A DNA stretch of 63,311 nt from Myxococcales bacterium (GTDB lineage: Bacteria; Myxococcota; Kuafuiibacteriia; Kuafuiibacteriales; Kuafuiibacteriaceae): positions 1 to 63,311 of the forward strand of contig JAHQVK010000239.1 in NCBI GenBank assembly GCA_019634385.1, in the 5' to 3' direction. A program made the position numbers and the translations under genes. Positions 30,578-39,750 of the stretch are shown in pieces. Position 1 is the first letter of the stretch. Each line of letters starts with the position of its first letter. The notes under the pieces are model-generated. The model ran no database searches and was not told the DNA's origin. It was given only the letters and a program-made list of their open reading frames with translations.

Positions 30578-31801
30578 TTACTCGGGTAGCAACGGTTCAA
30601 TAGCCGCCCAAGCATCGGGTGTTAGCTGATATTGACCTCGCTTATCTGTGCGCAACAAGGTGCCTTCAGCCAGCCAACGCTGAATACGATGACTGGGTAG
30701 CCCCAAATCGAGAAGGTCCGCACGCCCGATTTCGAGCACATCTGCTCCCTCACCAGATGTGGCTATTGAGACAGGGCTCGGACTGGGACCGGAGCCACCG
30801 AATACTTCGGTGTCAATGTCCGCAGCATCATCATCGTCATCATCATCATCATCATCCCAGTCATCATCTAACCAAGATTGTTGACCTACATTCGCTCTCG
30901 GCCTCGGTGGTGGAGCCGGAGGTGTGGCGGGGGTTAGGGTTGGCGTTTGCTCGTCGGCTTTGGTCTCTGCCTTGGATTTTTCATCACATTGTTCAAGCGG
31001 ATTGCTGGTTGCTTGAACAGCAGCAGCAAGCTCAGTTTCGTACTCACCCCGATCTAAACGGAGATCGAAAACCACTGGGATTTGGTCCCCTGGAATTTGC
31101 TCTTCTATGGGAGGTGGTGGTCGCGACAGACCGGGAGGCAACAAACCTTTAAGTACCTCCGGTTTGGTTTTTCGGAGGGCAAAGAGTCGACCAGGTCGTT
31201 CATTGAGCCGATAGGCAATCCCAAGTAACCCTGCCGCTATATGAATGCATGGCTTGGGTTCGCCGCAGGAACAATTACTTTGAAGGACATCTATTGTCGG
31301 AAATAGTCCAGAGTCCGGTGCAATGAGTTGCTGGAAGACCTCCACTGGAAGGAGACCAGTGATGAGTTGTTCGGTGAGATGAACACGGCCTCGGCAGATA
31401 TCGATCAGCTTAGCTTCTGTTTCGCGACTTAGAGGTTCAATTATCAGCTGCTGCGCATACAGCTGATCAGTCAGTACTATAGTACGTACCTCGGTGCGTG
31501 CTTCCCCTTGATCAATTTCGAGATGCCAGACTTCTCCGTTTTCGACCAGAGCATTTGCTTCTGAGATCACACCGGCTAGCTCGGGCAGATTGGCCATGTG
31601 GCGGCTCCAAGCTCGTGCCCAGGGGTGATTCAGTCTAGCGTCATCACCGTTGGGGCGTACACCTCGAAACTGCCGAACTGGTCGGCCTAAAAAAGCCTCA
31701 CAGGCGATCATCTGGGGATGACGCTCGCCCAAGACCGCTTCTGGATCTCGGATAGGTAGGTCTTGTTGGGATGGGCGAGATCGCCCGCGCCAGGGATGCA
31801 T
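30578..31801 (-). CDS. SWIM zinc finger protein with poly-Asp tract, coupled to SNF2 helicase
   Basis: 407 residues. Its ATG overlaps the helicase stop in a TGATG arrangement, so translation is coupled. A SWIM motif (CSCGEPKPCIH) lies near residues 181-191. A Pro-rich linker and a run of ten Asp (about 318-328) follow, and a C-terminal winged-helix-like segment ends the protein (GLPSHRIQRWLAEGTLL). The N-terminal NHPWARAWSRHM resembles the start of other helicase-linked SWIM proteins. It probably works with the upstream SNF2 enzyme as its DNA- or protein-binding partner. The frame also opens at a TTG at 31804. Confidence 0.8.
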   Translation of the reverse strand: MHPWRGRSRPSQQDLPIRDPEAVLGERHPQMIACEAFLGRPVRQFRGVRPNGDDARLNHPWARAWSRHMANLPELAGVISEANALVENGEVWHLEIDQGEARTEVRTIVLTDQLYAQQLIIEPLSRETEAKLIDICRGRVHLTEQLITGLLPVEVFQQLIAPDSGLFPTIDVLQSNCSCGEPKPCIHIAAGLLGIAYRLNERPGRLFALRKTKPEVLKGLLPPGLSRPPPPIEEQIPGDQIPVVFDLRLDRGEYETELAAAVQATSNPLEQCDEKSKAETKADEQTPTLTPATPPAPPPRPRANVGQQSWLDDDWDDDDDDDDDDAADIDTEVFGGSGPSPSPVSIATSGEGADVLEIGRADLLDLGLPSHRIQRWLAEGTLLRTDKRGQYQLTPDAWAAIEPLLPE

Positions 31802-34527
31802 CAACTCGGCTCCTCATCCAAGAGCGCCGCATCTAGATCGAGTCTTACCAGCTCGAGCAATTCGGCGTCACTCAGCTCGGTGAGCGCCCTCTCGCCGTCA
31901 AAAGCGAGAACTTGCTCAGCAACAACTCGCTTGCGCTCGAGCATTGCCGCAATTTTTTCTTCCAGAGTACCAGGACACACGAAACGGTGAACCAATACGT
32001 TGCGATGTTGACCGATCCGGAACGCCCGGTCTGTCGCTTGCTTCTCAACTGCCGGGTTCCACCAGCGGTCGAAGTGAAGCACATGAGACGCGGCGGTTAG
32101 GTTTAGGCCGGTACCGCCAGCTTTCAAAGATAGAACGAAGAACGGAGGCCCATTGGTGTCTTGGAAAGCGTCTACCAATTGAGCGCGTTTCTTGACCGGC
32201 GTTCCACCGTGTAAAATCAAGCCAGGGCGCTCAAATACTGGTTCTAAAAGGGTGGCCAATGGTTCGGTAAGCGCTCGGAATTGAGTAAAGACTAACAGCT
32301 TTTCGCCATGCTCATGGATTCTCTCCGCGATATCGAGAAGTGCTTGAGTCTTACCAGATTCAGACGGATCAAACTCGTTATCACTCAACCAGTGGCTTGG
32401 ATGATTACAAATTTGTTTGAATCTGGTCAGAAAAGAGAGAACCAATCCTCGGCGTTCCTGCCCATCTACATTGGAGAGGGCATCGCCCAGCTCGCGAACG
32501 GCCTCCTCATAAAGCGCAGCCTGGGTGTGAGTGAGTGGGGTGTGGACATCAATTTCCGTCTTATCTGGAAGGTCGCGGATGATACGTTTGTCGGTCTTTT
32601 CTCGGCGCAAAACGTAGGGCCGAATCATCTTCCTCAAGGGATCGTAGTTGCCCCGCTCTTCGAGATTACTCACGAATCGCCGGAATGAAGCCTGCTTGCC
32701 AAGGAGACCAGGTTCCAGGAAAGCAAAGAGTGACCACAGTTCACCAACGTGGTTTTCGACCGGGGTCCCGGTGAGAGCTACCCGAGCATCGGAAGACAAA
32801 CTGCGCACGGTCCGGGCTTGGAGGGTGTCATGATTCTTAATGGCCTGTGCTTCGTCCAGCACAACTAAAGGCCAATGACGAGTGTTAAGGATTTCGAGGC
32901 GAGGCAGGGTGCCATAGGTGGTCATTACTACGTCAGCCTCATCGATGGAGTCGAGTACCTCTGCAAGAGGTTCGTGGCCGGAGCGATGAGCAATGTTGAG
33001 GCGCAGACTTGGCGCAAATTTCTCAACTTCCCGACGCCAATTGCCGAGCAGAGAGGCTGGAACCACCAATAGGCATGGAGCATCTAGGCTGGCCTCTGCT
33101 TTGAGCCGCAGAACGAGAGCCAGTACCTGAATGGTTTTACCGAGGCCCATATCGTCAGCTAAGCACCCGCCGAGTCCAAGAGACGTTAGGGTGTATAGCC
33201 ACGCAAGACCTTCTTTTTGGTAAGGGCGAAGGGTTGCTTTGAGTGACCGCGGTACCGAAGCGGGACTTTCCGTTGCCGTGCGAAGGCGCTCCAACAGGTT
33301 ACGGAATCCATCGCCGGTGCGAACCACCACCCCGTGGGTGGAGTCGGCACCGGTAACCAATCGCATGGCTTCCGATAGACTGGCCCGGCTGCGATCCGCC
33401 CATGTACTGAGGGTGGCCTTAAGGCTTTCTGGATCAACTTCAATCCACTCCCCACGGATGCGTTCCAGGCGTTTCTTCCCTTGGAGGAGTCGAGCTTGTT
33501 CCTCGGGGGCTAGCTTTTCCCCCCCGAGAGCCAGGGTTGCGTCAAAATCGAGGAGCGCTCGGGTGCCAAATCCGGTTTCTTCACCAAGTCTTAGCTCAAC
33601 GGCTGGCCGGTTGGGACGGTGACTTGCCCAAGCAGGCGGTAAGCGGAGCAAAACACCCACCTGGCTAAGTGCATCAGCTTCAGCGAGGAACGTGTATGCC
33701 TCTTCGGGCGTCCAGCGGAGGGGGTGATAAAACCGTCCGCTTAGTTCGAGTTCACTCACCAAGGGGCTTGCTTCGGCTGCTTTGCGTACTTGGAGGATGA
33801 CTTTTCGCGCAGACTCAGGGTCTTGCCGCATACCCTCCAAAGATACGCTGATAGGTTGCATCAGGGCGGTCGGGGAAGGGGTTGTGTGGTCCGACCAAGT
33901 GGCGAGGAAAGCGAATGGACGCTCCTCGGTCAGGTTGTGCTCTGCCAAATGCAGGCAGAGTCTACCGACCGCATCCCATCCTCCCCCAATGTTGGCCAGG
34001 AGGTTAGCTGTACTCCCTGCATTTTCGAGTAGGCCCACGATACCCCGAGCCAGGCGACGCCCCGCTCGTTCCAATACTTCAACCTCAATATTTTCAAACC
34101 CGAGCATCATCGGGGCTTCTGCCACCAGTTGTTCCAGCTCGGATTCCGAAGGCTCCAGATCGGACGGATTGAGCGTCTCGCTTATATGACTCGCTAGACG
34201 AGCTAAAACCATATCGATCACTCGAACGCCAAATTCGAGCGAAGGTTGGATGGCTCGGGCTCGGGCTCGGGTGGAGAGGAATAGGAGTCCCTCCAGCTCC
34301 GACTTGCCGAAAGCTACTTCGATACTCGGGGCTAGCTGGACGTCGGTACCAGCCAGTTCATCGAGTCCATCGGTTCCATCATGAAGTTGGAAACGCCCAT
34401 CAGCGGTGAGCTCAAGTCCAAGCGCCACCACGTGGGTGTGCTCGAGGTACGCGGGGGAAGTCCCGTCCGTCGCCTCGATTGTCTCTTCGGCGAGGTGCCG
34501 CGCGGTTTTCCGCGCTTCAAAAGTCAC
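31801..34527 (-). CDS. SNF2-family helicase/ATPase (no SWIM domain)
   Basis: 908 residues. The SNF2 motor occupies about 430-880, with ADDMGLGKTIQVLALVLRLK, VVLDEAQAIKNHDTLQ, ALTGTPVENHVGELWSLFAF, SLKAGGTGLNLTAASHV and DRWWNPAVEKQATDRAFRIG. The N-terminal half is acidic and helical with no zinc finger. The SWIM function is supplied by the coupled downstream gene. A DNA-translocating remodelling role follows from the family; its target is unknown. The gene faces away from lgt. Confidence 0.92.
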   Translation of the reverse strand: MTFEARKTARHLAEETIEATDGTSPAYLEHTHVVALGLELTADGRFQLHDGTDGLDELAGTDVQLAPSIEVAFGKSELEGLLFLSTRARARAIQPSLEFGVRVIDMVLARLASHISETLNPSDLEPSESELEQLVAEAPMMLGFENIEVEVLERAGRRLARGIVGLLENAGSTANLLANIGGGWDAVGRLCLHLAEHNLTEERPFAFLATWSDHTTPSPTALMQPISVSLEGMRQDPESARKVILQVRKAAEASPLVSELELSGRFYHPLRWTPEEAYTFLAEADALSQVGVLLRLPPAWASHRPNRPAVELRLGEETGFGTRALLDFDATLALGGEKLAPEEQARLLQGKKRLERIRGEWIEVDPESLKATLSTWADRSRASLSEAMRLVTGADSTHGVVVRTGDGFRNLLERLRTATESPASVPRSLKATLRPYQKEGLAWLYTLTSLGLGGCLADDMGLGKTIQVLALVLRLKAEASLDAPCLLVVPASLLGNWRREVEKFAPSLRLNIAHRSGHEPLAEVLDSIDEADVVMTTYGTLPRLEILNTRHWPLVVLDEAQAIKNHDTLQARTVRSLSSDARVALTGTPVENHVGELWSLFAFLEPGLLGKQASFRRFVSNLEERGNYDPLRKMIRPYVLRREKTDKRIIRDLPDKTEIDVHTPLTHTQAALYEEAVRELGDALSNVDGQERRGLVLSFLTRFKQICNHPSHWLSDNEFDPSESGKTQALLDIAERIHEHGEKLLVFTQFRALTEPLATLLEPVFERPGLILHGGTPVKKRAQLVDAFQDTNGPPFFVLSLKAGGTGLNLTAASHVLHFDRWWNPAVEKQATDRAFRIGQHRNVLVHRFVCPGTLEEKIAAMLERKRVVAEQVLAFDGERALTELSDAELLELVRLDLDAALLDEEPS

Positions 34528-34924
34528 CGGATAGGCGTGCCTCTAAAGAATCGCAGTCGTCAACATCCACGCGCGAAGGAGAGGGCAATCTCTTGTAACA
34601 ATCAGTTGCCGAGCGTCATAAAATGCGATTCATTACTTTTGGAGGTTTACGAACTACGTTTCCGTGGGGGCAGAATTCTGATTCTGCTATCAACTATTTC
34701 CCATCAGCCTGTTGAACTGTGGTGAAGCAACCATCCCTCGAGTGGTCTTTCCGCGGGACGTTTCGGTTGGCGATGCCTTTAATCGGATGCTTAGGTCCGG
34801 GAGGCGTGCGCTTCATCGAAGCGTTTCATGAAAAGTCAGTCGCGAACTATGGTCACCTCACTGGTTCAATAGGTGGTAAAGCGGAGAAGCGCTCACCGGG
34901 AGTCCCCTTCCAGAGGACAGTTGA
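34528..34924. other. Divergent intergenic region between SNF2 helicase and lgt
   Basis: About 397 bp that must hold the promoters of both divergent genes, though I cannot mark -35/-10 boxes with confidence. A 69-codon frame (34719-34928) ends overlapping the lgt ATG (TGAATG) and contains LIGC, which could be read as a lipobox. It lacks a proper signal peptide and is not called as a gene. No repeats of families A to C occur here. Confidence 0.5.
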
Positions 34925-35755
34925 ATGAAACCGATTCTTTTTGAGGTCTTTGGTCTTACGATTACGTCTTACGCAGCTTTTGTGGCACTGGGTTTCTTGT
35001 CCGCATTATTGACCTTGATAGGGCTCATGTCGCATAATAGTCTGAAAAAAGAAGGGGTTTACAGACTTCAAGTCTTGGACTTATTTGTCGTAATCTTAGT
35101 AAGCGCGCTGTTTGGTTCCAAACTTGGTCATGTGCTGTTTGAGGCCCCGGGGCATATCGGGCGCAATGGGGAACGGATAGTGTCAGTGGCGCAACTTTTG
35201 GCGGACGATCCGTGGCATTGGCTTCGACTGACAGACCCTGGTTACGTTTGGTATGGTGGCATGATCGCGGGTTTATTGACCGCGGTTGTGTATTTTCGTC
35301 GTCGACCACAATTACCAGCGTGGCTTTATGCGGACGTCTTTGCGCCGGCAGTTATGGTTGGGGCAGCCGTTGGGCGCCTAGGATGTTTTCTCGCTGGGTG
35401 CTGCTATGGCATACCCACGGAAAGCTTGGTGGGGGTGTGGTTTCCGGGTTTAAACAAGCCGGTACATCCCACACAATTGTATGATGCAGCTATCGCCTTT
35501 AGTTTGGCGAGCTGTATGATATGCCGGTTTCATTGGCGGCGCTTTGATGGAGAAAATCTTGCCCTGTTGTTGATTTTCTATCCCTTTTTCCGGTTTTTCA
35601 CCGAGTTCTTTCGTGGCGACGTGGAACGTGGGATGTGGGGTCCTCTCTCTACATCGCAATGGATTTCTATCCCTCTCTTCTTTATAGGCATAGTAATATA
35701 CGTCATTAAAGATAAGTCGGGAAACTTACCCTTTGCGCCAGATTTAAACGCATAG
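34925..35755 (+). CDS. lgt: Prolipoprotein diacylglyceryl transferase family protein
   Basis: 276 residues with about seven membrane helices. Lgt attaches diacylglycerol from phosphatidylglycerol to the lipobox Cys of prolipoproteins. The signature region reads GRLGCFLAGCCYGIPT, retaining the Arg and Gly of the family but with Cys where E. coli has Asn and Glu (GRLGNFINGELWG). GYVWYGG replaces the E. coli FHGG, so the catalytic-region His is Tyr. The RFFTEFFRGD segment near the C-terminus keeps the essential Arg and Glu. HPTQLYDA matches HPSQLYE. Related 'GCCYG' forms occur in other deltaproteobacteria; substrate use is inferred. Confidence 0.85.
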   Translation: MKPILFEVFGLTITSYAAFVALGFLSALLTLIGLMSHNSLKKEGVYRLQVLDLFVVILVSALFGSKLGHVLFEAPGHIGRNGERIVSVAQLLADDPWHWLRLTDPGYVWYGGMIAGLLTAVVYFRRRPQLPAWLYADVFAPAVMVGAAVGRLGCFLAGCCYGIPTESLVGVWFPGLNKPVHPTQLYDAAIAFSLASCMICRFHWRRFDGENLALLLIFYPFFRFFTEFFRGDVERGMWGPLSTSQWISIPLFFIGIVIYVIKDKSGNLPFAPDLNA

Positions 35756-35777
35756 GGTACACACGGTTGAAAGTATT

Positions 35778-36551
35778 CTAGAATAGATTAAAACGAAAGG
35801 TTGCAACCAACTGGGGACTAACCACCGTTGGTTGAGGACCGCGTCCACCTGAGGGGCACTTACCATCTCGGTCATCTTTGTTTATGACGCCACCTCCTAG
35901 ATTTCCATTTACCAAGTCGTCATCGGTGATGGGACGGGCATTTCGGTCTAGACAGAGTCCCTGATTAGCAGATTGGTTAGTTGTAACAAATGGATCAAAT
36001 TGTGGAAACCAAAAATCTATCTTTGCACCGATAGAAAAGAACGAAGAGATGAGCCAATCAAGTTTGAGGTCAAAGCCTACAGCTAACCCCTCATAGCCGA
36101 AAGCGTTCGAACCGGCTCTGGCATATCCCAATGAGCCAGCGAGACTCAACTCCAAAGGAAAACCATCCAGATCCATGAGCCGAAGCTGCTCAAGTATTCC
36201 AAGGGGGTACACTCGCAGACCACCGCCGGCGAAGCCCCCGGCGGCGAAACTGTTATCGCCGTGGCGCCACCCACCGAGAAAAACAAATCCCTCTGGGGCG
36301 GCGATCCCAAGAATGGAAAATCCAAGTCTAGCCTGTCCGACTACGGTACCTGAAGGACAACAGCCGTTATTGATCACTTCCCCGTTGTCGCGTTCCGCAG
36401 TGACCAGGTCTGTGCCTGACCAATCCCCATAACCCCCGCCCAATTGAATATACAATCCCGTTTCTGCTTGCGCGCTTGCCGGAGAGCTCAGTAACGCGCA
36501 TAGCATTCCAGGGACTGTGATGAACCGAATGGGCCGACCAACACTCAGCAT
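35778..36551 (-). CDS. Probable outer-membrane beta-barrel protein
   Basis: 257 residues with a signal peptide (ends ASPA/SAQAE near 29-31). The mature protein alternates polar and hydrophobic residues, is Gly-rich (GLYIQLGGGYGDWSG), and ends VATFRFNLF with a terminal Phe, the outer-membrane insertion signal. Short runs such as GLAVGFDLKLDWLISSFFSI look like beta-strands. It converges on lgt with a 22-bp gap. I do not recognise a named family. Surface localisation is inferred. Confidence 0.75.
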   Translation of the reverse strand: MLSVGRPIRFITVPGMLCALLSSPASAQAETGLYIQLGGGYGDWSGTDLVTAERDNGEVINNGCCPSGTVVGQARLGFSILGIAAPEGFVFLGGWRHGDNSFAAGGFAGGGLRVYPLGILEQLRLMDLDGFPLELSLAGSLGYARAGSNAFGYEGLAVGFDLKLDWLISSFFSIGAKIDFWFPQFDPFVTTNQSANQGLCLDRNARPITDDDLVNGNLGGGVINKDDRDGKCPSGGRGPQPTVVSPQLVATFRFNLF

Positions 36552-36629
36552 AATGGCCCCTTACACCGAAGAGCCCGACAAGGTGTAGCAAAGATGCCGT
36601 CAGTTCATGTAATCCCCGAAAACTGAATT

Positions 36630-37472
36630 ATGTCTGACTCCGACGCGAAGATTGTTTTCATTGTTGCCGACGGGACGGGTGAAACTGCAGAAAAAGCGGC
36701 CAAGGCGGCTTTGACGCAGTTTCGAGGTCTCGACGTATACACCGAAGTGTTTACCCGTGTTCGTTCTCGCTTCGAAATCCGTGAGGTCATTGACCGTGCC
36801 GCTGCGGAAAATGCTTTTGTGGTGTACACAATTATTGACCCCGAGCACCGTGAGTATCTGGAGCAGTCCGCCTCAGAAAAAAATGTTGAGGTTGCGGATC
36901 TTATTGGGGGCCTGGTCTTGAGAATGGCTGCATTTTTCGGACAGGAGCCCCTTTACGCACCTGGTATCCAACATCAACTCGATGCGGGCTATTTTAAGCG
37001 CATTGAGGCCGTAGAGTTTGCGGTGAAGAGTGATGACGGCCAATCGCCTCAAAATCTTCGCCGCGCAGATATGGTACTGATCGGTCTGTCAAGGACTTCT
37101 AAAACGCCATTATCTATGTACTTGGCCCACAAGGCGTACAAAGTGGCTAACGTTCCCCTCGTTCCCGAAATTCCTCCGCCCAAAGAACTTTTCGAAATTG
37201 ATCAGGACAAGATCTTCGCTCTGATCATTGATCTCAACTCGCTGGTTCGGGTTCGGCACCAGAGGCTCCGTACACTTGGTTTACCTTCCGATGCTGACTA
37301 TGCGGCCAGGGATCATATTGCTCGCGAGCTTCGCTGGTGTCGTGAATTTTATGCGCGAAACCCAATGTGGCCAGTGGTGGATACATCCGGGCGAGCGGTC
37401 GAAGAGACGGCTGCAGAGATGGTACGTATTATGAAAGAGCGTAGGGCGCGTCATTCTGTCTCTTTGGAATAG
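36630..37472 (+). CDS. ppsR: PEP synthase / pyruvate phosphate dikinase regulatory protein (DUF299)
   Basis: 280 residues, the normal family size. This bifunctional enzyme uses ADP to phosphorylate a Thr of PEP synthase or PPDK, switching it off, and Pi to reverse this. The signatures are FIVADGTGETAEKAAKAA at the start, the P-loop-like LIGLSRTSKTPLSMYLA (about 151-168), YKVANVPLVPE and the C-terminal VVDTSGRAVEETAAE. The target enzyme gene is not in this window. The 3' end overlaps the convergent TPR gene by 22 bp. Confidence 0.93.
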   Translation: MSDSDAKIVFIVADGTGETAEKAAKAALTQFRGLDVYTEVFTRVRSRFEIREVIDRAAAENAFVVYTIIDPEHREYLEQSASEKNVEVADLIGGLVLRMAAFFGQEPLYAPGIQHQLDAGYFKRIEAVEFAVKSDDGQSPQNLRRADMVLIGLSRTSKTPLSMYLAHKAYKVANVPLVPEIPPPKELFEIDQDKIFALIIDLNSLVRVRHQRLRTLGLPSDADYAARDHIARELRWCREFYARNPMWPVVDTSGRAVEETAAEMVRIMKERRARHSVSLE

Positions 37473-39571
37473 GTCCCAAGCAGCGTTGCACGGCGCTGCT
37501 CCCAATCGTTAGCCAACTGTTTAGCTCGCTCCCGTTGGGGGCGCCTTCTAACCTTCCTTAGGGATTTGACTACTTTGTCGTACCATAGCAGTCGCTGAGG
37601 TAGGGGCCGATCCAATCGCTTCAACCACCGCTCTGCCTCCTCAAATGCTGCTTGGGCTTCTTCGAGCTGAAAATTCCATACCAGTGTATGGCCGGCAAGG
37701 TCATGGGCTTCGGGGAACTCCAGATTTTCTCGTAGGGCGGTAGCAATCCACCGGTGAATGATTCGAAGGCGCGCACTCCGGCGAGCCTGAACATCTTTGG
37801 CGAACTCTAGCTTGGCAAAACCAAGGTATGCGGCGGCTTTGGCCCCGAGAGTCTCCGCTCGACGATAGTATTGCTCCGCTTGAGCCCATCTTTGCCTGTG
37901 AAGAGCATTATCGGCAAAAAACAGCGTAAAAGTTGAACTCTCGGCATGGTTTGGGTGTGACGCCCGAAGCTGTTCAACGATGGCGAGACCCCGGCGCGGA
38001 TTATGGGTATGCTCGAGTCGTGCGAGCTCCCAGTGCAGCGTTTCGTATCGGGGGCTGAGTGTTAGGCTTTGCTCGTAGGCCTCGATGGCGAGTTTAGGAT
38101 GGCGCTCAACGAGATGTAGCCGAGCTTCGGTGCTCCATACCGGGGGAAAGGACACCATGCTCTGCACCGCCTGGATGGATTGTTGGGCTGCCTCGAGTTT
38201 GCCTCTGGCGAGAGCGATTTCCGCTGTTGCCCATAGTCGTAACACTTGGCCACGCGGACCAAGGTTCGCTGGTTCATACTGATTGAGGGTCTCCAGTAGG
38301 GCGCAAGGCCGCTTAAGTTTGGAGCTGGTTTGGGCTTGGAGAGCAGCCAGATAGGCCTGAGCAATGGGATCAGTATGAATTGTTAACAGTTGTTCAAGAT
38401 AGCGCATCGAAGACACTCGGTCGCCCGAGCGATAGGCGTTTTCGGCTCTGGTAAGCAGAAAGCGTGGGGTTTTGGGCTGTAATCTAAGAGCGATTTCGAG
38501 CTGCTTGTCGGCCTCTTCGTATTTTCTTTGATCGGATAGAGCCCATCCCAATGCGTGTCGCATCTTTGCTTGATCTGGGTGTTGCTGGAGGTTCTTCTTA
38601 AGGTGTTCAATGGCTCTTTTAGAACGCCCCCGGGTGATCATCCAGTAGGCACGGGCCCCCAACAGGCTGGGGATGTCTCGATTTTCTGAGGTTATACGAA
38701 GATACTTGGCCGCTTTTTCCGTTGTGGAAATGCCGTACCAAGCTTGCTGAAGCGCATAAATTTCAATCAGCAGCGCAGCGTGGTTGTGCCAATTGTTCAC
38801 ATTTTTATTGACAAGAAGTGGATGGAGCTTGGCCTCAGCGGCCTTGAGACTCACGAGATCGATCTTCTCGACTTCGATCACCTCCGCCGCGAGTTCGGTG
38901 TTCTCGGGAGCTACGACCGCTTTGTTCTCGGTTCGCGACGAGGTGGCCACCGTTGGTGAGGGACTAGCATCGGGCCTCGCTGTGGTGGCTACGTAGTGCT
39001 TGTACACGAAAAAGCTGAATGCAAGGAGGCTCGCGACCACGGTCACATCCGCTAGGAGGAGCCACCCTGAAGCTAACCGAGGGGCTGAGGGGGAGTTCGG
39101 TGAAGATTCAGTCTTCGCCGGTGCTGGGGGTTCAGGAGTTGTGGGGTCCAAGGGAGATTCTTTGATCGTGGAGGTGGTTCGCGGTAAATCTGAGGGCTTG
39201 AGTGACGTTGATCCTTCACTGGAGGGGGGTTGGGGACCGGTGGGAGAGCGGGCGGGAGTCCGATTCGGTCGGGAGGAGGCTAAAGGGGGAAGCACAAGGT
39301 CGGAGGTGGCCACTGTCGCTGGAGACGAGCTAATCGGTGGTGATTTGGACTCATTAGTGGTTTTTGATGCTGACGAGGGGATAGGTGGAGGCTGAGCTGG
39401 ATCAGCATTCGATATGTGGGATGTAGGGTCGGCGGGCAATGTAGCGTTTTCGGCGGGGCAAATTGCTCCAATGTCCGTTGGTGATGAAGCCGATGGGGAC
39501 GCGGGATCCGCATCCGGAGGCCCGTTGTCGTGTCGGTGGCCTGGAGCCGTTGCGGTGTCGGAGGTAGTCAT
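37451..39571 (-). CDS. Large membrane-anchored TPR protein
   Basis: 706 residues. The first 165 are extremely Pro/Ser/Thr-rich (disordered, cytoplasmic). One transmembrane helix follows (about 170-190, LLLADVTVVASLLAFSFFVY), then a large extracytoplasmic region of tetratricopeptide repeats (about 300-620), with ALGWALSDQRKYEEADKQLE and AIEAYEQSLTLSPRYETLHW as clear units. The basic C-terminus ends the chain. TPR arrays assemble complexes; the partner is unknown. It overlaps the 3' end of ppsR on the other strand. The layout resembles the shorter TPR protein at 4.7 kb (disordered head, helix, TPR tail). Confidence 0.85.
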   Translation of the reverse strand: MTTSDTATAPGHRHDNGPPDADPASPSASSPTDIGAICPAENATLPADPTSHISNADPAQPPPIPSSASKTTNESKSPPISSSPATVATSDLVLPPLASSRPNRTPARSPTGPQPPSSEGSTSLKPSDLPRTTSTIKESPLDPTTPEPPAPAKTESSPNSPSAPRLASGWLLLADVTVVASLLAFSFFVYKHYVATTARPDASPSPTVATSSRTENKAVVAPENTELAAEVIEVEKIDLVSLKAAEAKLHPLLVNKNVNNWHNHAALLIEIYALQQAWYGISTTEKAAKYLRITSENRDIPSLLGARAYWMITRGRSKRAIEHLKKNLQQHPDQAKMRHALGWALSDQRKYEEADKQLEIALRLQPKTPRFLLTRAENAYRSGDRVSSMRYLEQLLTIHTDPIAQAYLAALQAQTSSKLKRPCALLETLNQYEPANLGPRGQVLRLWATAEIALARGKLEAAQQSIQAVQSMVSFPPVWSTEARLHLVERHPKLAIEAYEQSLTLSPRYETLHWELARLEHTHNPRRGLAIVEQLRASHPNHAESSTFTLFFADNALHRQRWAQAEQYYRRAETLGAKAAAYLGFAKLEFAKDVQARRSARLRIIHRWIATALRENLEFPEAHDLAGHTLVWNFQLEEAQAAFEEAERWLKRLDRPLPQRLLWYDKVVKSLRKVRRRPQRERAKQLANDWEQRRATLLGTYSKETE

Positions 39572-39750
39572 GAGGGGTCAGCGGAAGACGTATCAAAGAA
39601 GAACTGGAGTCTAACTCAACTCCTTCCAGGGGATAAGTCTCGCATTATTAGGTCAGTACGCGAGGGTATGCTCCGTAGATCGCTGATCAAGTACTTCCAC
39701 CAATCGTATTGTCGTTGTGCGACGACCATCTGCTCGGTAGCCTGGAGAAT

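Noticed and set aside
34719..34928. 69-codon frame overlapping the lgt start, with an LIGC lipobox-like motif
   Set aside because: No credible signal peptide, composition unlike a protein, and no recognisable similarity. The overlap with lgt may be chance.
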